Of a DNA stretch of 51,761 nucleotides, positions 24,957-34,093 are shown in pieces. The DNA comes from Deltaproteobacteria bacterium (GTDB lineage: Bacteria; Desulfobacterota; Binatia; UBA9968; JAJDTQ01). The position numbers and the translations under genes were made by a program. The DNA lies in contig JAPOPM010000143.1 of assembly GCA_026712905.1 (NCBI GenBank), positions 1 through 51,761 on the forward strand, given 5' to 3'. The notes beneath the pieces are model-generated. The model did no database searches. It was not told the origin of the DNA and saw only the letters and a program-made list of their open reading frames with translations. The first letter of the stretch is position 1. Each line of letters starts with the position of its first letter.

Positions 24957-25889
24957 GTGGCTGAAAAGAACCAACACGACAACATGACACAGACCGAAAA
25001 CCTGGCGCTCTACTGCGACTTCGAGAACATCGCCATCGGGGTGCGCGATGCGCGCTACGCCAACTTCGACATGCGCAAGGTCCTCGACCGGCTACTGGTC
25101 AAGGGCAAGATCGTGGTGAAGAAGGCGTACTGCGACTGGGAGCGCTATCGCGAGTACAAGGCGGCCATGCACGAGGCCTCCTTCGAGATGATCGAGATCC
25201 CCCACGTGCGCCAGTCGGGCAAGAACTCCGCGGACATCCGCATGGTCGTGGACGCCCTGGACCTGTGCTACACGAAGTCGCACGTGGACACCTTCGTGAT
25301 CATCAGCGGCGACTCCGACTTCTCCGCGCTGGTGAGCAAGCTGCGCGAGAACAACAAGGTGGTCATCGGCGTCGGCGTGAAGAACTCCACCTCGGATCTG
25401 CTCATCGCCAACTGCGACGAGTTCATCTACTACGACGACCTCGTGCGCGAGTCGAAGCGCCGGGGCGGCGCCAAGCGCGAGCGCACGGGGCGCGCGCCGC
25501 GCAAGACCGCCGCCGCGCCGGCGGAGGGAAAGGTGCCGCCGGAGGGGAAGGCCCCGGCCGAGGAGAAGGTTCCACCGGAAGAAAAGGCGCCGCCGGAGGA
25601 GAAGGCCCCGGCCGAGGAAAGGGAGCTGAAGGAGGCCCAGGAGGCCCTCGACCTGGTGGTGGAAACCGTCGCCCACCTGTTCGACGAGCGCGGCGCCAAG
25701 GACACCATCTGGGGCTCCATGGTCAAGCAGACGCTCAAGCGCCGCAAGCCCGGTTTCAACGAGCGCTACCACGGCTTCCGATCCTTCGGGAAGCTGCTGG
25801 AAGAGGCCCAGTCCCTGAACCTGCTGAACCTCGAGGCGGACGAGAAGTCCGGCGACTACGTGGTCAAGGGAGTCGTCCAGGACGACTGA
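24957..25889 (+). CDS. NYN (PIN-like) domain protein with C-terminal LOTUS/OST-HTH domain
   Basis: A 310-residue two-domain protein. Residues about 15-162 form an NYN/LabA-type PIN-like nuclease domain with acidic residues in LYCDFENI, KNSADIRMVVDALD and the motif ISGDSDFSAL. A linker of six hexapeptide repeats (187-222) follows. Residues about 228-305 match the winged-helix LOTUS/OST-HTH domain (LDLVVETVAHLFDERG to LEADEKSGDYVV). NYN-LOTUS proteins are thought to cleave or bind RNA. The start is GTG at 24957 or ATG at 24984; the nuclease domain begins after both. Confidence 0.88.
   Translation: MAEKNQHDNMTQTENLALYCDFENIAIGVRDARYANFDMRKVLDRLLVKGKIVVKKAYCDWERYREYKAAMHEASFEMIEIPHVRQSGKNSADIRMVVDALDLCYTKSHVDTFVIISGDSDFSALVSKLRENNKVVIGVGVKNSTSDLLIANCDEFIYYDDLVRESKRRGGAKRERTGRAPRKTAAAPAEGKVPPEGKAPAEEKVPPEEKAPPEEKAPAEERELKEAQEALDLVVETVAHLFDERGAKDTIWGSMVKQTLKRRKPGFNERYHGFRSFGKLLEEAQSLNLLNLEADEKSGDYVVKGVVQDD
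25515..25622 (+). repeat. Six tandem 18-bp repeats encoding a Pro/Glu/Lys hexapeptide linker
   Basis: The six units read APAEGK, VPPEGK, APAEEK, VPPEEK, APPEEK and APAEER. Codons vary between units, so the protein pattern is conserved better than the DNA. It separates the NYN and LOTUS domains as a charged, probably extended spacer. Confidence 0.9.
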
Positions 25890-25908
25890 CGCATGCACGG
25901 CTGGAAAC

Positions 25909-27285
25909 ATGCGGGCCGAGGCTCGTGAAATCCGGGTGTTGAGCGTCCTTTCCGCCGGCACCTTCCTGTTCTTCAACAGCTACGGCAGTATTAACGTCGC
26001 CGTCCCCATGATCCAGGCCGAGTTCGGCAGCAGCCTGTCGGCGGTGCAGTGGATCGCCACCATGGGCTTGGTGCTGTCCTCAAGCGTGGCCCTGTGTCTG
26101 GGCAGGGCAGGGGACATCCTCGGCCGCAACCGGCTCTACAGGGTGGGGGTGTCCCTCTACGGCGCGGGCGCGGCGCTGGTCGCCGCCTCGCAGACATTCG
26201 CGCAATTGATCGCTTGCCGATTGGTCATGACCGTGGGTCTGGCCATGGCCAACCCCATGTCGACGGCCATCACGGCCACGGTCGCACGGCCGGAACGGAC
26301 CGGCTGGAGCCTGGGTGTCCTGTTGTCGGCGGCGGGGATCGGACGCGCCACCGGACCGGCCCTGGGCGGTTTCTTCATCCATGTGGCGGGCTGGCGCTCG
26401 GTGTTCCTGGCCAACGCCGCCATCGGGATGGCGGTCAGCGTAGCCGTCTGGCTCATGCTGCGAGACCGGGAGCAGCGCAGCCGCGAGCCCTTCGACTACC
26501 CGGGGGCAGCGGCCCTGATCCTGGGTTTTCCGTCGGTCCTGGTGGGGCTGAGCGTCGGCGCCAACAGCGGTTGGCGTTCGCCCTTCATCGCCGGGTGGTT
26601 CCTTCTGGGCGGCGCCGGCATGGCGGCCTTCCTGCTGCGCCAGTTCCGGGCGCGGCGGCCGCTGATCCCGTTGCAGGTGATGACGAACGTCCCTCTGGTG
26701 TTGGCGTTCCTCGCCATGGTGCTGTTCTCGGCGGCCTATTTCCCCATCTTCCTGCTGTCGCCTCTGTACATGCGCAACGTGCTGGACGTGACGCCGCTCC
26801 ACCTCGGGCTCATTCTGACGACGTTGCCGGTGGTGGCCGCGGTCTGCTCGCCCGTGAGCGGACGTTTGTCGGATCGCGTGGAGCCCTGGATGCTGGTGGC
26901 GGGGGGACTGGTGGCGGGCGCGGCCGGGATCGTCGCCTACGCCGGCTTGCAAGACGGATCGAGTCCGGCCATGGTGTTGCTGGCCCTTGCACTGGTGGGG
27001 ACCGGCGTGGGCGTCTTCCTGCCGGCGCATCAGAAGACGGTGTTCGGGCTGGCGCCCCGCGAACACTACGGTCTCGTCGGCGGGCTGCTCTCGGCGTGCG
27101 GCCCGGGGGCGGGTGCCCTGGGCATCGGGCTGGCCGTGGCGCTGATGGAAGGCGCGGGTGTGCCGGGGTTCGTGGCCGCGCAGCGGGCCGCCATGCTGTG
27201 GTTGCTGCCGCTGCCTTTCTTCGCGCTCGGCCTTGTCCTCGTCGGGCGCCTGCGCGGATGGGGAAGGGGCGACGGCGCCGACTGA
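25909..27285 (+). CDS. MFS transporter, DHA2 (EmrB/QacA) type
   Basis: A 458-residue major facilitator with about 14 hydrophobic spans. The opening VAVPMIQAEFGSSLSAVQWI and the loop motif GRAGDILGRNRLYRVG are typical of the drug:H+ antiporter-2 branch. It has no membrane-fusion partner adjacent, and starts 19 nt after the NYN-LOTUS gene. The exported compound is unknown. Confidence 0.88.
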   Translation: MRAEAREIRVLSVLSAGTFLFFNSYGSINVAVPMIQAEFGSSLSAVQWIATMGLVLSSSVALCLGRAGDILGRNRLYRVGVSLYGAGAALVAASQTFAQLIACRLVMTVGLAMANPMSTAITATVARPERTGWSLGVLLSAAGIGRATGPALGGFFIHVAGWRSVFLANAAIGMAVSVAVWLMLRDREQRSREPFDYPGAAALILGFPSVLVGLSVGANSGWRSPFIAGWFLLGGAGMAAFLLRQFRARRPLIPLQVMTNVPLVLAFLAMVLFSAAYFPIFLLSPLYMRNVLDVTPLHLGLILTTLPVVAAVCSPVSGRLSDRVEPWMLVAGGLVAGAAGIVAYAGLQDGSSPAMVLLALALVGTGVGVFLPAHQKTVFGLAPREHYGLVGGLLSACGPGAGALGIGLAVALMEGAGVPGFVAAQRAAMLWLLPLPFFALGLVLVGRLRGWGRGDGAD

Positions 27286-27303
27286 CGCCACGGGCGATGA
27301 GGA

Positions 27304-28482
27304 ATGAGGCGCGTTCCGATGGGAATCTCTTCCAACCTGCTGTACTCCCTGGCGTCCATCTGCATGGCCTCCGGCGCCATCGGCAGCGCCATGCTGGCGC
27401 CGTTCTACATGCACGCCAAGGGATTCCCCGTGTCCGTGGTGGGCATGCCGCTGGTGGTCAACGGAGTCGGCGCGCTGTGCTCGGACGTGTTGTCGGGCAC
27501 GCTGGCGTCCTATTTCCGCTCAAGCTTTCTCTTGCTGGGCTCGGTGCTCGTGGCCGTGGTCACGGGCCTGTTGGGCTACGCCTTCCGGGACAATCTGGCG
27601 GTGTTCCTGGTGGCCTTCGGCATCATCGGGCTCACCGAGGCCATGTTCAGCCTCGCCATACGGCGCATCGTGTTCATGCAGTCCACGCCCGAGCAGCAGG
27701 GCAAGGCGCAGGGGCAGGTGGCCGCCGCCCTGGGCCTGGGTTTCGCCCTGGGACCCACCATGGGCGGGTTCGTGGGCGAGTGGTGGGGCCTCGACAAGCT
27801 CTTTCTGGTGGTGGCGGTGCCTCAGAGCATCGGATTCGTCCTCCTTCTGCTGGCGCGTGGACACCGCACCGAGAAGCCGGTGGAGCGCGGATCGATGCCC
27901 CTGTGGCGCGTGGGCAAGGGGCTCCTGGCCCAGCCGGCGTTTCTCGGCGCCTGCCTCGCCATCTTCCAGTCGTTCCTTTGCCTCATCGGCGTCACCCGCA
28001 TCGCCTTCCCGTTCCTGGCGGTGCGCCGCGGCCTCACCCTCGACATCATCGGCACCATGGTCAGCATCTCGCGTCTGGCCGACACCGCCGGAAGGCTTAC
28101 CGGAGGATGGCTGTGCGACCGCGTTGGCACCCGCACGGTGATCCTCCTGGGCGTCTTCGTCACCGTCCCCGCCTTCGTCCTGCAGGTCTTCGGGCAGAGC
28201 TACATCGCGCTGGTCGTGCCCCTGTGTCTGATGACCGCCGGCTTCGGCCTCTCCAACGTGGGCTCCACCACCCTGGCCCTCCAGGTCGCCGACGACTCCG
28301 GCAAGGGCGTCGCCCTGGGGCTCATCCGCGGCGGCACCTCCGTCGGCCGCATGATCGGCCCCCTCCTCGCCGGCATCCTCGTGGCCGACCTGGGCTTTCA
28401 CTGGGGGTTCGTGGCGCTGGGGGTGATCTCGTTCGCGATTGGCGGAGGAGTGGCGGGGCTGTTCCGGCGGCAGCGGAACTGA
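27304..28482 (+). CDS. MFS transporter, 12-span
   Basis: A 392-residue major facilitator that follows the previous transporter by 18 nt. It has two six-span halves; the region QGKAQGQVAAALGLGFALGP in span 5 is of the motif-C type seen in exporters. The ATG at 27304 has GAGG upstream; a second in-frame ATG lies at 27319. It shares the fold but little obvious sequence with its neighbour, so this is not a tandem duplication. Confidence 0.85.
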   Translation: MRRVPMGISSNLLYSLASICMASGAIGSAMLAPFYMHAKGFPVSVVGMPLVVNGVGALCSDVLSGTLASYFRSSFLLLGSVLVAVVTGLLGYAFRDNLAVFLVAFGIIGLTEAMFSLAIRRIVFMQSTPEQQGKAQGQVAAALGLGFALGPTMGGFVGEWWGLDKLFLVVAVPQSIGFVLLLLARGHRTEKPVERGSMPLWRVGKGLLAQPAFLGACLAIFQSFLCLIGVTRIAFPFLAVRRGLTLDIIGTMVSISRLADTAGRLTGGWLCDRVGTRTVILLGVFVTVPAFVLQVFGQSYIALVVPLCLMTAGFGLSNVGSTTLALQVADDSGKGVALGLIRGGTSVGRMIGPLLAGILVADLGFHWGFVALGVISFAIGGGVAGLFRRQRN

Positions 28483-28532
28483 TCGCCGTATCAAATGGCC
28501 TAAAACCCTACGCCGCAATGATGGACTCCACC

Positions 28533-28844
28533 TTAGGGGGTCAGGCGCCTTTGGAGGCGCGCCGTCAGGTCCATGCGTTCGTGCAGGAAGGCGATGATGA
28601 CGGGTTTTCCACCGGTCGGGGTCAGGAAGAAGACGTAGTGGTGTTGGCACCGCATGACGTACACTGATGGATGGTGTTCCGAAAATGTCCGGGATACGGT
28701 GCTCCCGTCGCCGATGGCCTGGCAACAGGTTGCCAGTTGGCGCGCGTAGCGTTGTTGCTGGCGCCGACCCCACCGGGAAAGGGTGTGACGGGCAATGTCG
28801 CGCAGGTCGGAAGCCGCGGCGGAGGTCAATTCATAGGGCAACAT
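28533..28844 (-). CDS. parE: ParE/RelE-superfamily toxin
   Basis: A 103-residue toxin with the ParE pattern: N-terminal YELTSAAASDLRDIARHTLSRWG, central LATCCQAIGD, and the C-terminal strand region VYVMRCQHHYVFFL followed by VIIAFLHERMDL. ParE proteins poison DNA gyrase; other RelE-fold members cleave mRNA, so the target is family inference. The start lies 2 nt after the antitoxin stop. Confidence 0.88.
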   Translation of the reverse strand: MLPYELTSAAASDLRDIARHTLSRWGRRQQQRYARQLATCCQAIGDGSTVSRTFSEHHPSVYVMRCQHHYVFFLTPTGGKPVIIAFLHERMDLTARLQRRLTP

Positions 28845-28846
28845 GC

Positions 28847-29110
28847 CTACCGGTAGTCACGCCGGACGGAGGCAAATATCTGCTCCACAGAGTCCTCGAC
28901 CACTTCGCCGCGCTCCGCCTGGGCTATCCGAGGCTCTAGAAACGCTTCCAGCCGGCGCAGGGTATCCTCTTCGGACAAGGACTCGGTCTGCGGCAAATGA
29001 GGCAGCGTCCGTTCAAGGATGTAGTCCTTGAGGGTCTGGCCGTGCAGGGCGGCGATGGCTTTCAGTTGCTGATGCTGTTCGGAGGTCAACTCAATGGACA
29101 AGCGGCTCAT
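28847..29110 (-). CDS. parD: ParD-type antitoxin
   Basis: An 87-residue antitoxin. Residues 1-33 form a short DNA-binding region (MSRLSIELTSEQHQQLKAIA) consistent with ribbon-helix-helix, and the acidic C-terminus (EDTLRRLEAFLEPRIAQAER) would bind the toxin. The ATG at 29110 has a GGAAGGA ribosome-binding site. A long open frame continues upstream on this strand but lies antisense to the molybdenum hydroxylase gene and is not real. The 165-nt gap to 29276 holds promoters for both directions, none strong enough to place. Confidence 0.8.
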   Translation of the reverse strand: MSRLSIELTSEQHQQLKAIAALHGQTLKDYILERTLPHLPQTESLSEEDTLRRLEAFLEPRIAQAERGEVVEDSVEQIFASVRRDYR

Positions 29111-29275
29111 GGTTACATCCTTCCACGTGGTTACCTCACATTTCACACAAAACCCGATAAATGTACAGATGTGTTCTTGTTGACAGGCGATCATCTTGAC
29201 GGGAGCCCTTACGGCGGGTTGCCAGATCGAGTCAACACTGGTACGCGTGCGTGTGTGAGCAGGTGAACAAGGACC

Positions 29276-30118
29276 ATGCGCAACTTCGACCTCATTGAAC
29301 CCAAGACCGTCACCGAAGCCTGCAAAATGCTGGATGTCGGCGAAGACGTCCGGCCGGTGAGCGGCGGTACGGCGCTCCTCATCCTCGTCAAGCAGGGCCT
29401 CCTCCGCCCCGAAACCCTCGTCAATCTCAAGAAACTGGAAGGCGTTAACGCCATCACGCGTGACGGCGCCGGGGCGGTGCGCATCGAGGCCATGGCCACG
29501 ATCCACGAGGTGGAGACCTCGGCGGTGGTGCGGGAGCACTTGCCGGTTGTGGCCGCGGCCTGCCACCAGGTGGCGAACATCCGTATCCGCCATCTGGCCA
29601 CCATCGGCGGCAACTTGGCGCATGGCGACCACCAGTCGGATCCGCCGGGGGTGTTGGTTGCCCTCGACGCCGAGGTGGAGCTGACCGGCACCCGTGGCAC
29701 GCGCGCCATGAAACTCGCGGACTTCCTCCTGGGCACCTACGAGACGGCGCTGGAGCCGGGGGAGATGGTGACCGCGGTGACGGTGCCGCCGGTGCGCGGG
29801 CGGTTGGTGGGCGACTACCTCAAGTTCACTACGGGCTCGTCGGAGGAGCGGCCGTGCGCGGGCATCACCGCATTGGTGCGGCTGGAGGGGGACCGTCCGG
29901 TGGAGGCGCGGCTCGCGGTGGGGGCGGTGGCGGCCCGGCCGCTGCTTCTGCGCGAGACGGATCCCACCGAAGGGGTGCTGCAACGGATGGCCGAACGTGC
30001 CGCGGAGGAGATCGACCCGATCCCCGATCTGCGCGGGTCGGCGGCGTACAAGCGCCACTTGGTGCGGGTGCTGGGGCGCCGCGCCCTGGCCGCGGCGTGG
30101 CAGGAGGCGTGCCCGTGA
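29276..30118 (+). CDS. Molybdenum hydroxylase FAD-binding (medium) subunit
   Basis: A 280-residue FAD subunit of the xanthine dehydrogenase/CO dehydrogenase family. It has both FAD motifs, SGGTALLILVKQGL at about 35-48 and ATIGGNLAHGDHQSD around 113-127. It transfers electrons from the Fe-S subunit to the final acceptor. It leads the three-gene operon in medium-large-small order, and its stop overlaps the GTG of the large subunit by 4 nt. Confidence 0.93.
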   Translation: MRNFDLIEPKTVTEACKMLDVGEDVRPVSGGTALLILVKQGLLRPETLVNLKKLEGVNAITRDGAGAVRIEAMATIHEVETSAVVREHLPVVAAACHQVANIRIRHLATIGGNLAHGDHQSDPPGVLVALDAEVELTGTRGTRAMKLADFLLGTYETALEPGEMVTAVTVPPVRGRLVGDYLKFTTGSSEERPCAGITALVRLEGDRPVEARLAVGAVAARPLLLRETDPTEGVLQRMAERAAEEIDPIPDLRGSAAYKRHLVRVLGRRALAAAWQEACP

Positions 30119-32448
30119 GCGCCGTCGGGACCGACGTCCCGCGGGTGGACGGTAACGCCAAGGTCGCCGGGTCCGCCCAGTACACCGCCGACATCGAGCT
30201 TCCGGGCATGCTCCATGCCAAGGCCCTGCGGAGCCCCCACCCGCACGCGAAACTCGTCAGCGTCGACGTGAGCCGTGCCGCGGCCTTGCCCGGCGTCATC
30301 GCCGTCGTGACCCGCGACGACCTCGATGGTCTCAACCCCTACTACGGCGCGGTGGTGGAGGACCAGCCCGTGCTGGCCATCGACCGGGTGCGCTGCGTCG
30401 GCGACATCGTGGCGGCGGTGGCGGCGGAGGAGCGCGAGATCGCGGAGGAGGCGGTGGAGCTCATCGAGGTGGAATACGAGCCTCTGCCGGCGGTCTTCGA
30501 CGTGGTGGCGGCGGCCGGGCCGGCCGCGCCCATCATCCACGAGGAGCGCTTCGAGACCCAGGCGGCGGTCTTTCGGGAGCAGCTCAACCTTAACGCCGGC
30601 GGCAACGTGTGCAGCGTGTTCCGGGCCGGGGACGGCGACGTCGACGCGGGCTTCGCCGAGGCCGACGAGATCTTCGAGAACACCTACAGCATGCCGCCGG
30701 TGCAGCATGGGCACATCGAGCCGCACGTGGCCACGGCGCTGTGGGAATCCCCCAACCGGCTCGTGGTGCACACGCCGTGCCAGAACGCGGTGGGGCTCCA
30801 GGAACAGTTGGCGCGCATCTTCGACCTGCCCGAGAGCGGCGTCCGCGTCGTCGTGCCGTTCGTGGGCGGCGGCTACGGCGGCAAGACCCACGCCCGTCTG
30901 GAGCCGGTGACGGCGCTGCTGGCGCGCAAGGCGGGCCGGCCGGTGCAGTGGGTGCTCACCCGCGAGGAGGTGTTCCTCACGGGACGGCGCTACGGCGGTT
31001 TCGTGCGCATGAAGACCGGCTTCAAGCACGACGGCAGCCTGGTGGCGCGGGAGGTGGAGGTCTTCTACGATCTGGGCGCCTACGCCCTGTCAGGGCCGGC
31101 CAACGCCAAGACCGGTTCCTACGTGGCCAGCGGACCGTACCGGGTGCCCAACCGCCGGCTCACCACCTACGCGGTGTACACGAACCTGCCGCCGGCGGGG
31201 CCCTACCGCGGCGTCGGCGTGCCGCACACGGCGTGGGCCTACGAGTCGGAGATGGACCGCATCGCCAGGCATCTGGGCATGGACCCGCTGGAGCTGCGGC
31301 TCAAGAATCTGCTGCAGGAAGGCGACATCTTCGTCACCGGCGAGTCACTGGTGTCGGTGGGCGTTTCCGACTGTCTCCGGCAGGCCGCGGCGGGTATCGG
31401 CTGGCGCGGCCGAGAGGAACAGGCCGACGAGGCCGGCCAGGGCACGCTGCGGCGCGGCAAGGGCCTCGCGGTGATCATGAAGAGCACCACGACGCCGACG
31501 GCGTCGGCGGCCAGCGTGCGCTTGAACGGCGACGGCTCGGTGATGCTGCTCACCAGCAGCACCGAGATCGGCCAGGGGGTGCGCACCTGCCTGGCGCAGA
31601 TCGTCGCCGACCGCCTGGGCTTTCCGGTGGAGCGGGTCACCGTGTCCGCGCCCGATACCGACGTGACGCCCTACGACAAGTCCACCAGCTCCAGCCGCAC
31701 CACCTTCCACATGGGCAACGCCGCGCTGCGGGCGGCCGAGGATGTGCGCGAGCAGCTTCTGGAGGCCGGCGCGGAGGCGCTGGAGGTGGACAAGGCCGAT
31801 CTCGAGCTCGGCGCCGGCGGCGTGAGCGTCCGGGGCGTGCCCGACCGGAGTCTCACGATTCCGCAACTGCTGCGGGTCAAGTACGGCGATTCCGTGGGCA
31901 GCATCTTCGGGAACTGCAACTTCCAGGTCAAGGGCGGTCTCGATCCCAAGACCGGCAAAGGCAAGGCCGCGGCCTTCTGGTTTTTCTCGGCGTGCGCCGC
32001 GGAGGTGGAGGTGGACGTGGAGACCGGCAAGGTGCGGGTACTCGACATCGCCACCTCGGTGGACGTGGGCAAGGCCATCAACCCGCTCCAGTGCTGGCTC
32101 CAGAACGAGGGCTCCATGCTGGAGGCCCTGGGCGCGGCGTTCTTCGAGGAGATGGTGTTCGAGCAGGGCCAGCCGGTGAACGGCACCCTGCTGGAGTACA
32201 TGCTGCCCTCCATGGAGGACCATCCGGAGCGCTTCCAGTCGCTCCTGGTGGAGAACCCGCACCCGGACGGCCCTTTCGGCGCCAAGGGAGCGGGCGAGGC
32301 GGTGATTCCGGCGGTGGTCCCGGCTATCGGCAACGCCGTGGCCAACGCGCTGGGCGGCGTCAACATCACCGAGTTGCCGCTCCGCCCGGAGCGCATCGTG
32401 GCGGCGCTGGCCGAGCGCGAGGCCAGCGCATCCGGGGAAGAAGGGTAG
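30115..32448 (+). CDS. Molybdenum hydroxylase catalytic (large) subunit
   Basis: A 777-residue molybdopterin-cytosine-dinucleotide subunit of the xanthine dehydrogenase/aldehyde oxidase family. Visible motifs are GGGYGGKTHARLE (251-263), PYRGVGVPHTAWAYE (363-377) and the C-terminal GAKGAGE with catalytic Glu728. The loop at 363-369 lacks the AYRCSFR signature of true CO dehydrogenase, so this is not form I CO dehydrogenase; an aldehyde, purine or N-heterocycle substrate is more likely. The GTG at 30115 overlaps the previous stop, which decides the start against a longer open frame upstream. No Tat signal; cytoplasmic. Confidence 0.93.
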   Translation: MSAVGTDVPRVDGNAKVAGSAQYTADIELPGMLHAKALRSPHPHAKLVSVDVSRAAALPGVIAVVTRDDLDGLNPYYGAVVEDQPVLAIDRVRCVGDIVAAVAAEEREIAEEAVELIEVEYEPLPAVFDVVAAAGPAAPIIHEERFETQAAVFREQLNLNAGGNVCSVFRAGDGDVDAGFAEADEIFENTYSMPPVQHGHIEPHVATALWESPNRLVVHTPCQNAVGLQEQLARIFDLPESGVRVVVPFVGGGYGGKTHARLEPVTALLARKAGRPVQWVLTREEVFLTGRRYGGFVRMKTGFKHDGSLVAREVEVFYDLGAYALSGPANAKTGSYVASGPYRVPNRRLTTYAVYTNLPPAGPYRGVGVPHTAWAYESEMDRIARHLGMDPLELRLKNLLQEGDIFVTGESLVSVGVSDCLRQAAAGIGWRGREEQADEAGQGTLRRGKGLAVIMKSTTTPTASAASVRLNGDGSVMLLTSSTEIGQGVRTCLAQIVADRLGFPVERVTVSAPDTDVTPYDKSTSSSRTTFHMGNAALRAAEDVREQLLEAGAEALEVDKADLELGAGGVSVRGVPDRSLTIPQLLRVKYGDSVGSIFGNCNFQVKGGLDPKTGKGKAAAFWFFSACAAEVEVDVETGKVRVLDIATSVDVGKAINPLQCWLQNEGSMLEALGAAFFEEMVFEQGQPVNGTLLEYMLPSMEDHPERFQSLLVENPHPDGPFGAKGAGEAVIPAVVPAIGNAVANALGGVNITELPLRPERIVAALAEREASASGEEG

Positions 32449-32468
32449 GGAGAGAGCGAGAGGGAGCC

Positions 32469-32936
32469 ATGCGACATCTCATCACCGCCACCGTCAACGG
32501 ACGCGAACGCGAGCTTTCGGTCAAGTCCAACCAGACCCTGCTGGACGTGTTGCGCGACGACCTGCGGCTCAAGGGAACCCACGAGGGTTGCAGCGTGGGC
32601 GTGTGCGGCTCCTGTACCGTGCTGGTGGACGGAAAGCCCGTCAGTTCGTGCCTGATGCTCGCCAGCAACGCCGAGGGACGCGACGTGCTCACCATCGAGG
32701 GGCTCAGCCGGGACGGCAACCTCGATCCCGTGCAGCAAGCGTTCCTGGACCGCCAGGCCTTCCAGTGCGGCTTCTGCACACCGGGCATGATCATGGCCGT
32801 CAAGGGCCTCCTCAGCGAGAACCCCAAGCCCGACGAAGCCGAAGTGCGCGACTACCTGTCCGGCAACATCTGCCGTTGCGGCACCTACGTCGAAGTGATG
32901 GCCGCCGTCGAAGACCTGACCGCGAAACCGCAATGA
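32469..32936 (+). CDS. Molybdenum hydroxylase 2Fe-2S (small) subunit
   Basis: A 155-residue subunit with two [2Fe-2S] clusters: a plant-type set (C41, C46, C49, C61) and the helical-domain set (C100, C103, C135, C137, in QCGFCTPGM and NICRCGTY). The ATG at 32469 follows a GGGAG ribosome-binding site. It completes the operon and passes electrons from the molybdenum site to FAD. Confidence 0.95.
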   Translation: MRHLITATVNGRERELSVKSNQTLLDVLRDDLRLKGTHEGCSVGVCGSCTVLVDGKPVSSCLMLASNAEGRDVLTIEGLSRDGNLDPVQQAFLDRQAFQCGFCTPGMIMAVKGLLSENPKPDEAEVRDYLSGNICRCGTYVEVMAAVEDLTAKPQ

Positions 32937-33000
32937 CGATTCGGGCGGCGGTGGCGGGGTCGCGGGTTGGCCCAGCAGGATACGAGTCGGAGGTAGGGCC

Positions 33001-34047
33001 ATGACCGAACGCATACTGGCGGGAACGCAGGAAGGCCTTCAAGTGTGGCGCAACCGGGGTCGCGGTTGGGAGGAGTTGGAGGTGGCGCTCCCTCCCGGCA
33101 CGGTGGATGCCATTGACGGCCCGGCGCAACGGCCCGGGACCGTTTACGCCAGTGTGGCGGGAGAGGGGCTGTGCCGCAGCGACGACGGCGGGCAACGCTG
33201 GCGCACCGTCTTCTCCGGCAACGTGCGCGCCGTGACCGTCGACCCCACCGATCCGAACGTGGTCTACGTCGGCACCGAACCCATCCACCTGTTCCGCAGC
33301 GAAGACGGCGGCGACACCTGGGAGGAGCTGTCCGCGTTGCAGGACATGCCGTCCGAGGTGCGCGCCAAGTGGACCTATCCGCGCCCGCCGCACCGCGAGC
33401 ATGTCCGGCACATCTTCGTCGCGCCGGACGATCCCCGCACCCTCTACGTGTGCCTGGAACACGGCGGTATCGTGCGCACCTTCGACCGCGGCGCCTCCTT
33501 CGAGGACGTCAGCGGCGGCATCGATTATCTCGACATCCACCACATCAGCACCACGCAGGCGGCAACGGGGCCCATGTTCGTGGCCACCGCCCAGGGCTTC
33601 TTCCGCAGCGCCGATCCGGGCGCGGGTTGGCAGCGCGCGGAATACGGCATGACCCGGGACTACTTCCATGACTTCGTCTTCCTGCCGGGAGACCCTCCGG
33701 TGGTGCTGGTGGCCACCGCGGACAAGTCGCCGGGCTACTGGGACCGTCCCGAGAAGGCGCAGGGCGCGCTGTTTCGCAGCCGCGATCTCGCCGAACGCTG
33801 GGAACGGGTGGGCGTCGACCGCGGGCTGCCCGACCACATGCTGCAGATGGTATGGGCGCTGACCCAGCATCCCGAGAATCCGGTCCGCGTCTACGCCGGC
33901 CTCGGAGCCGTCTCCCGCGGTCGTTCCGCCGACGCCGGCCAGAAGGGCAAGGGCGACATCCTCGTCTCCGAGGACGAGGGCGAGTCCTGGGAGCGCCTGC
34001 CGCTGGAGTTGCCGGCCGACCGCGTGCTGCTGGTGCGGCCGGAGTAG
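33001..34047 (+). CDS. BNR/Asp-box repeat beta-propeller protein (sialidase/VPS10-like)
   Basis: A 348-residue protein with recurring Asp-box motifs: CRSDDGGQRW, FRSEDGGDTWEEL, FRSADPGAGW and VSEDEGESWERL. These are hallmarks of six- or seven-bladed propellers such as sialidases and VPS10 domains. It lacks a signal peptide and clear sialidase catalytic residues, so enzymatic activity is not supported. It lies 64 nt after the molybdenum hydroxylase operon on the same strand. Function is unknown. Confidence 0.8.
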   Translation: MTERILAGTQEGLQVWRNRGRGWEELEVALPPGTVDAIDGPAQRPGTVYASVAGEGLCRSDDGGQRWRTVFSGNVRAVTVDPTDPNVVYVGTEPIHLFRSEDGGDTWEELSALQDMPSEVRAKWTYPRPPHREHVRHIFVAPDDPRTLYVCLEHGGIVRTFDRGASFEDVSGGIDYLDIHHISTTQAATGPMFVATAQGFFRSADPGAGWQRAEYGMTRDYFHDFVFLPGDPPVVLVATADKSPGYWDRPEKAQGALFRSRDLAERWERVGVDRGLPDHMLQMVWALTQHPENPVRVYAGLGAVSRGRSADAGQKGKGDILVSEDEGESWERLPLELPADRVLLVRPE

Positions 34048-34093
34048 GGCCGAGGCGCCGCTGTCCCGGCGACGGATCCCGTCAGGCAATGCG

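Noticed and set aside
25909-28482. Tandem duplication of MFS transporters
   Set aside because: The two proteins differ in span number (about 14 and 12) and in loop motifs.
30609-32936. 775-codon frame joining an alternative reading of the large subunit to the 2Fe-2S subunit
   Set aside because: Only its last 155 codons are a real protein; the rest is an out-of-frame reading of the large subunit.
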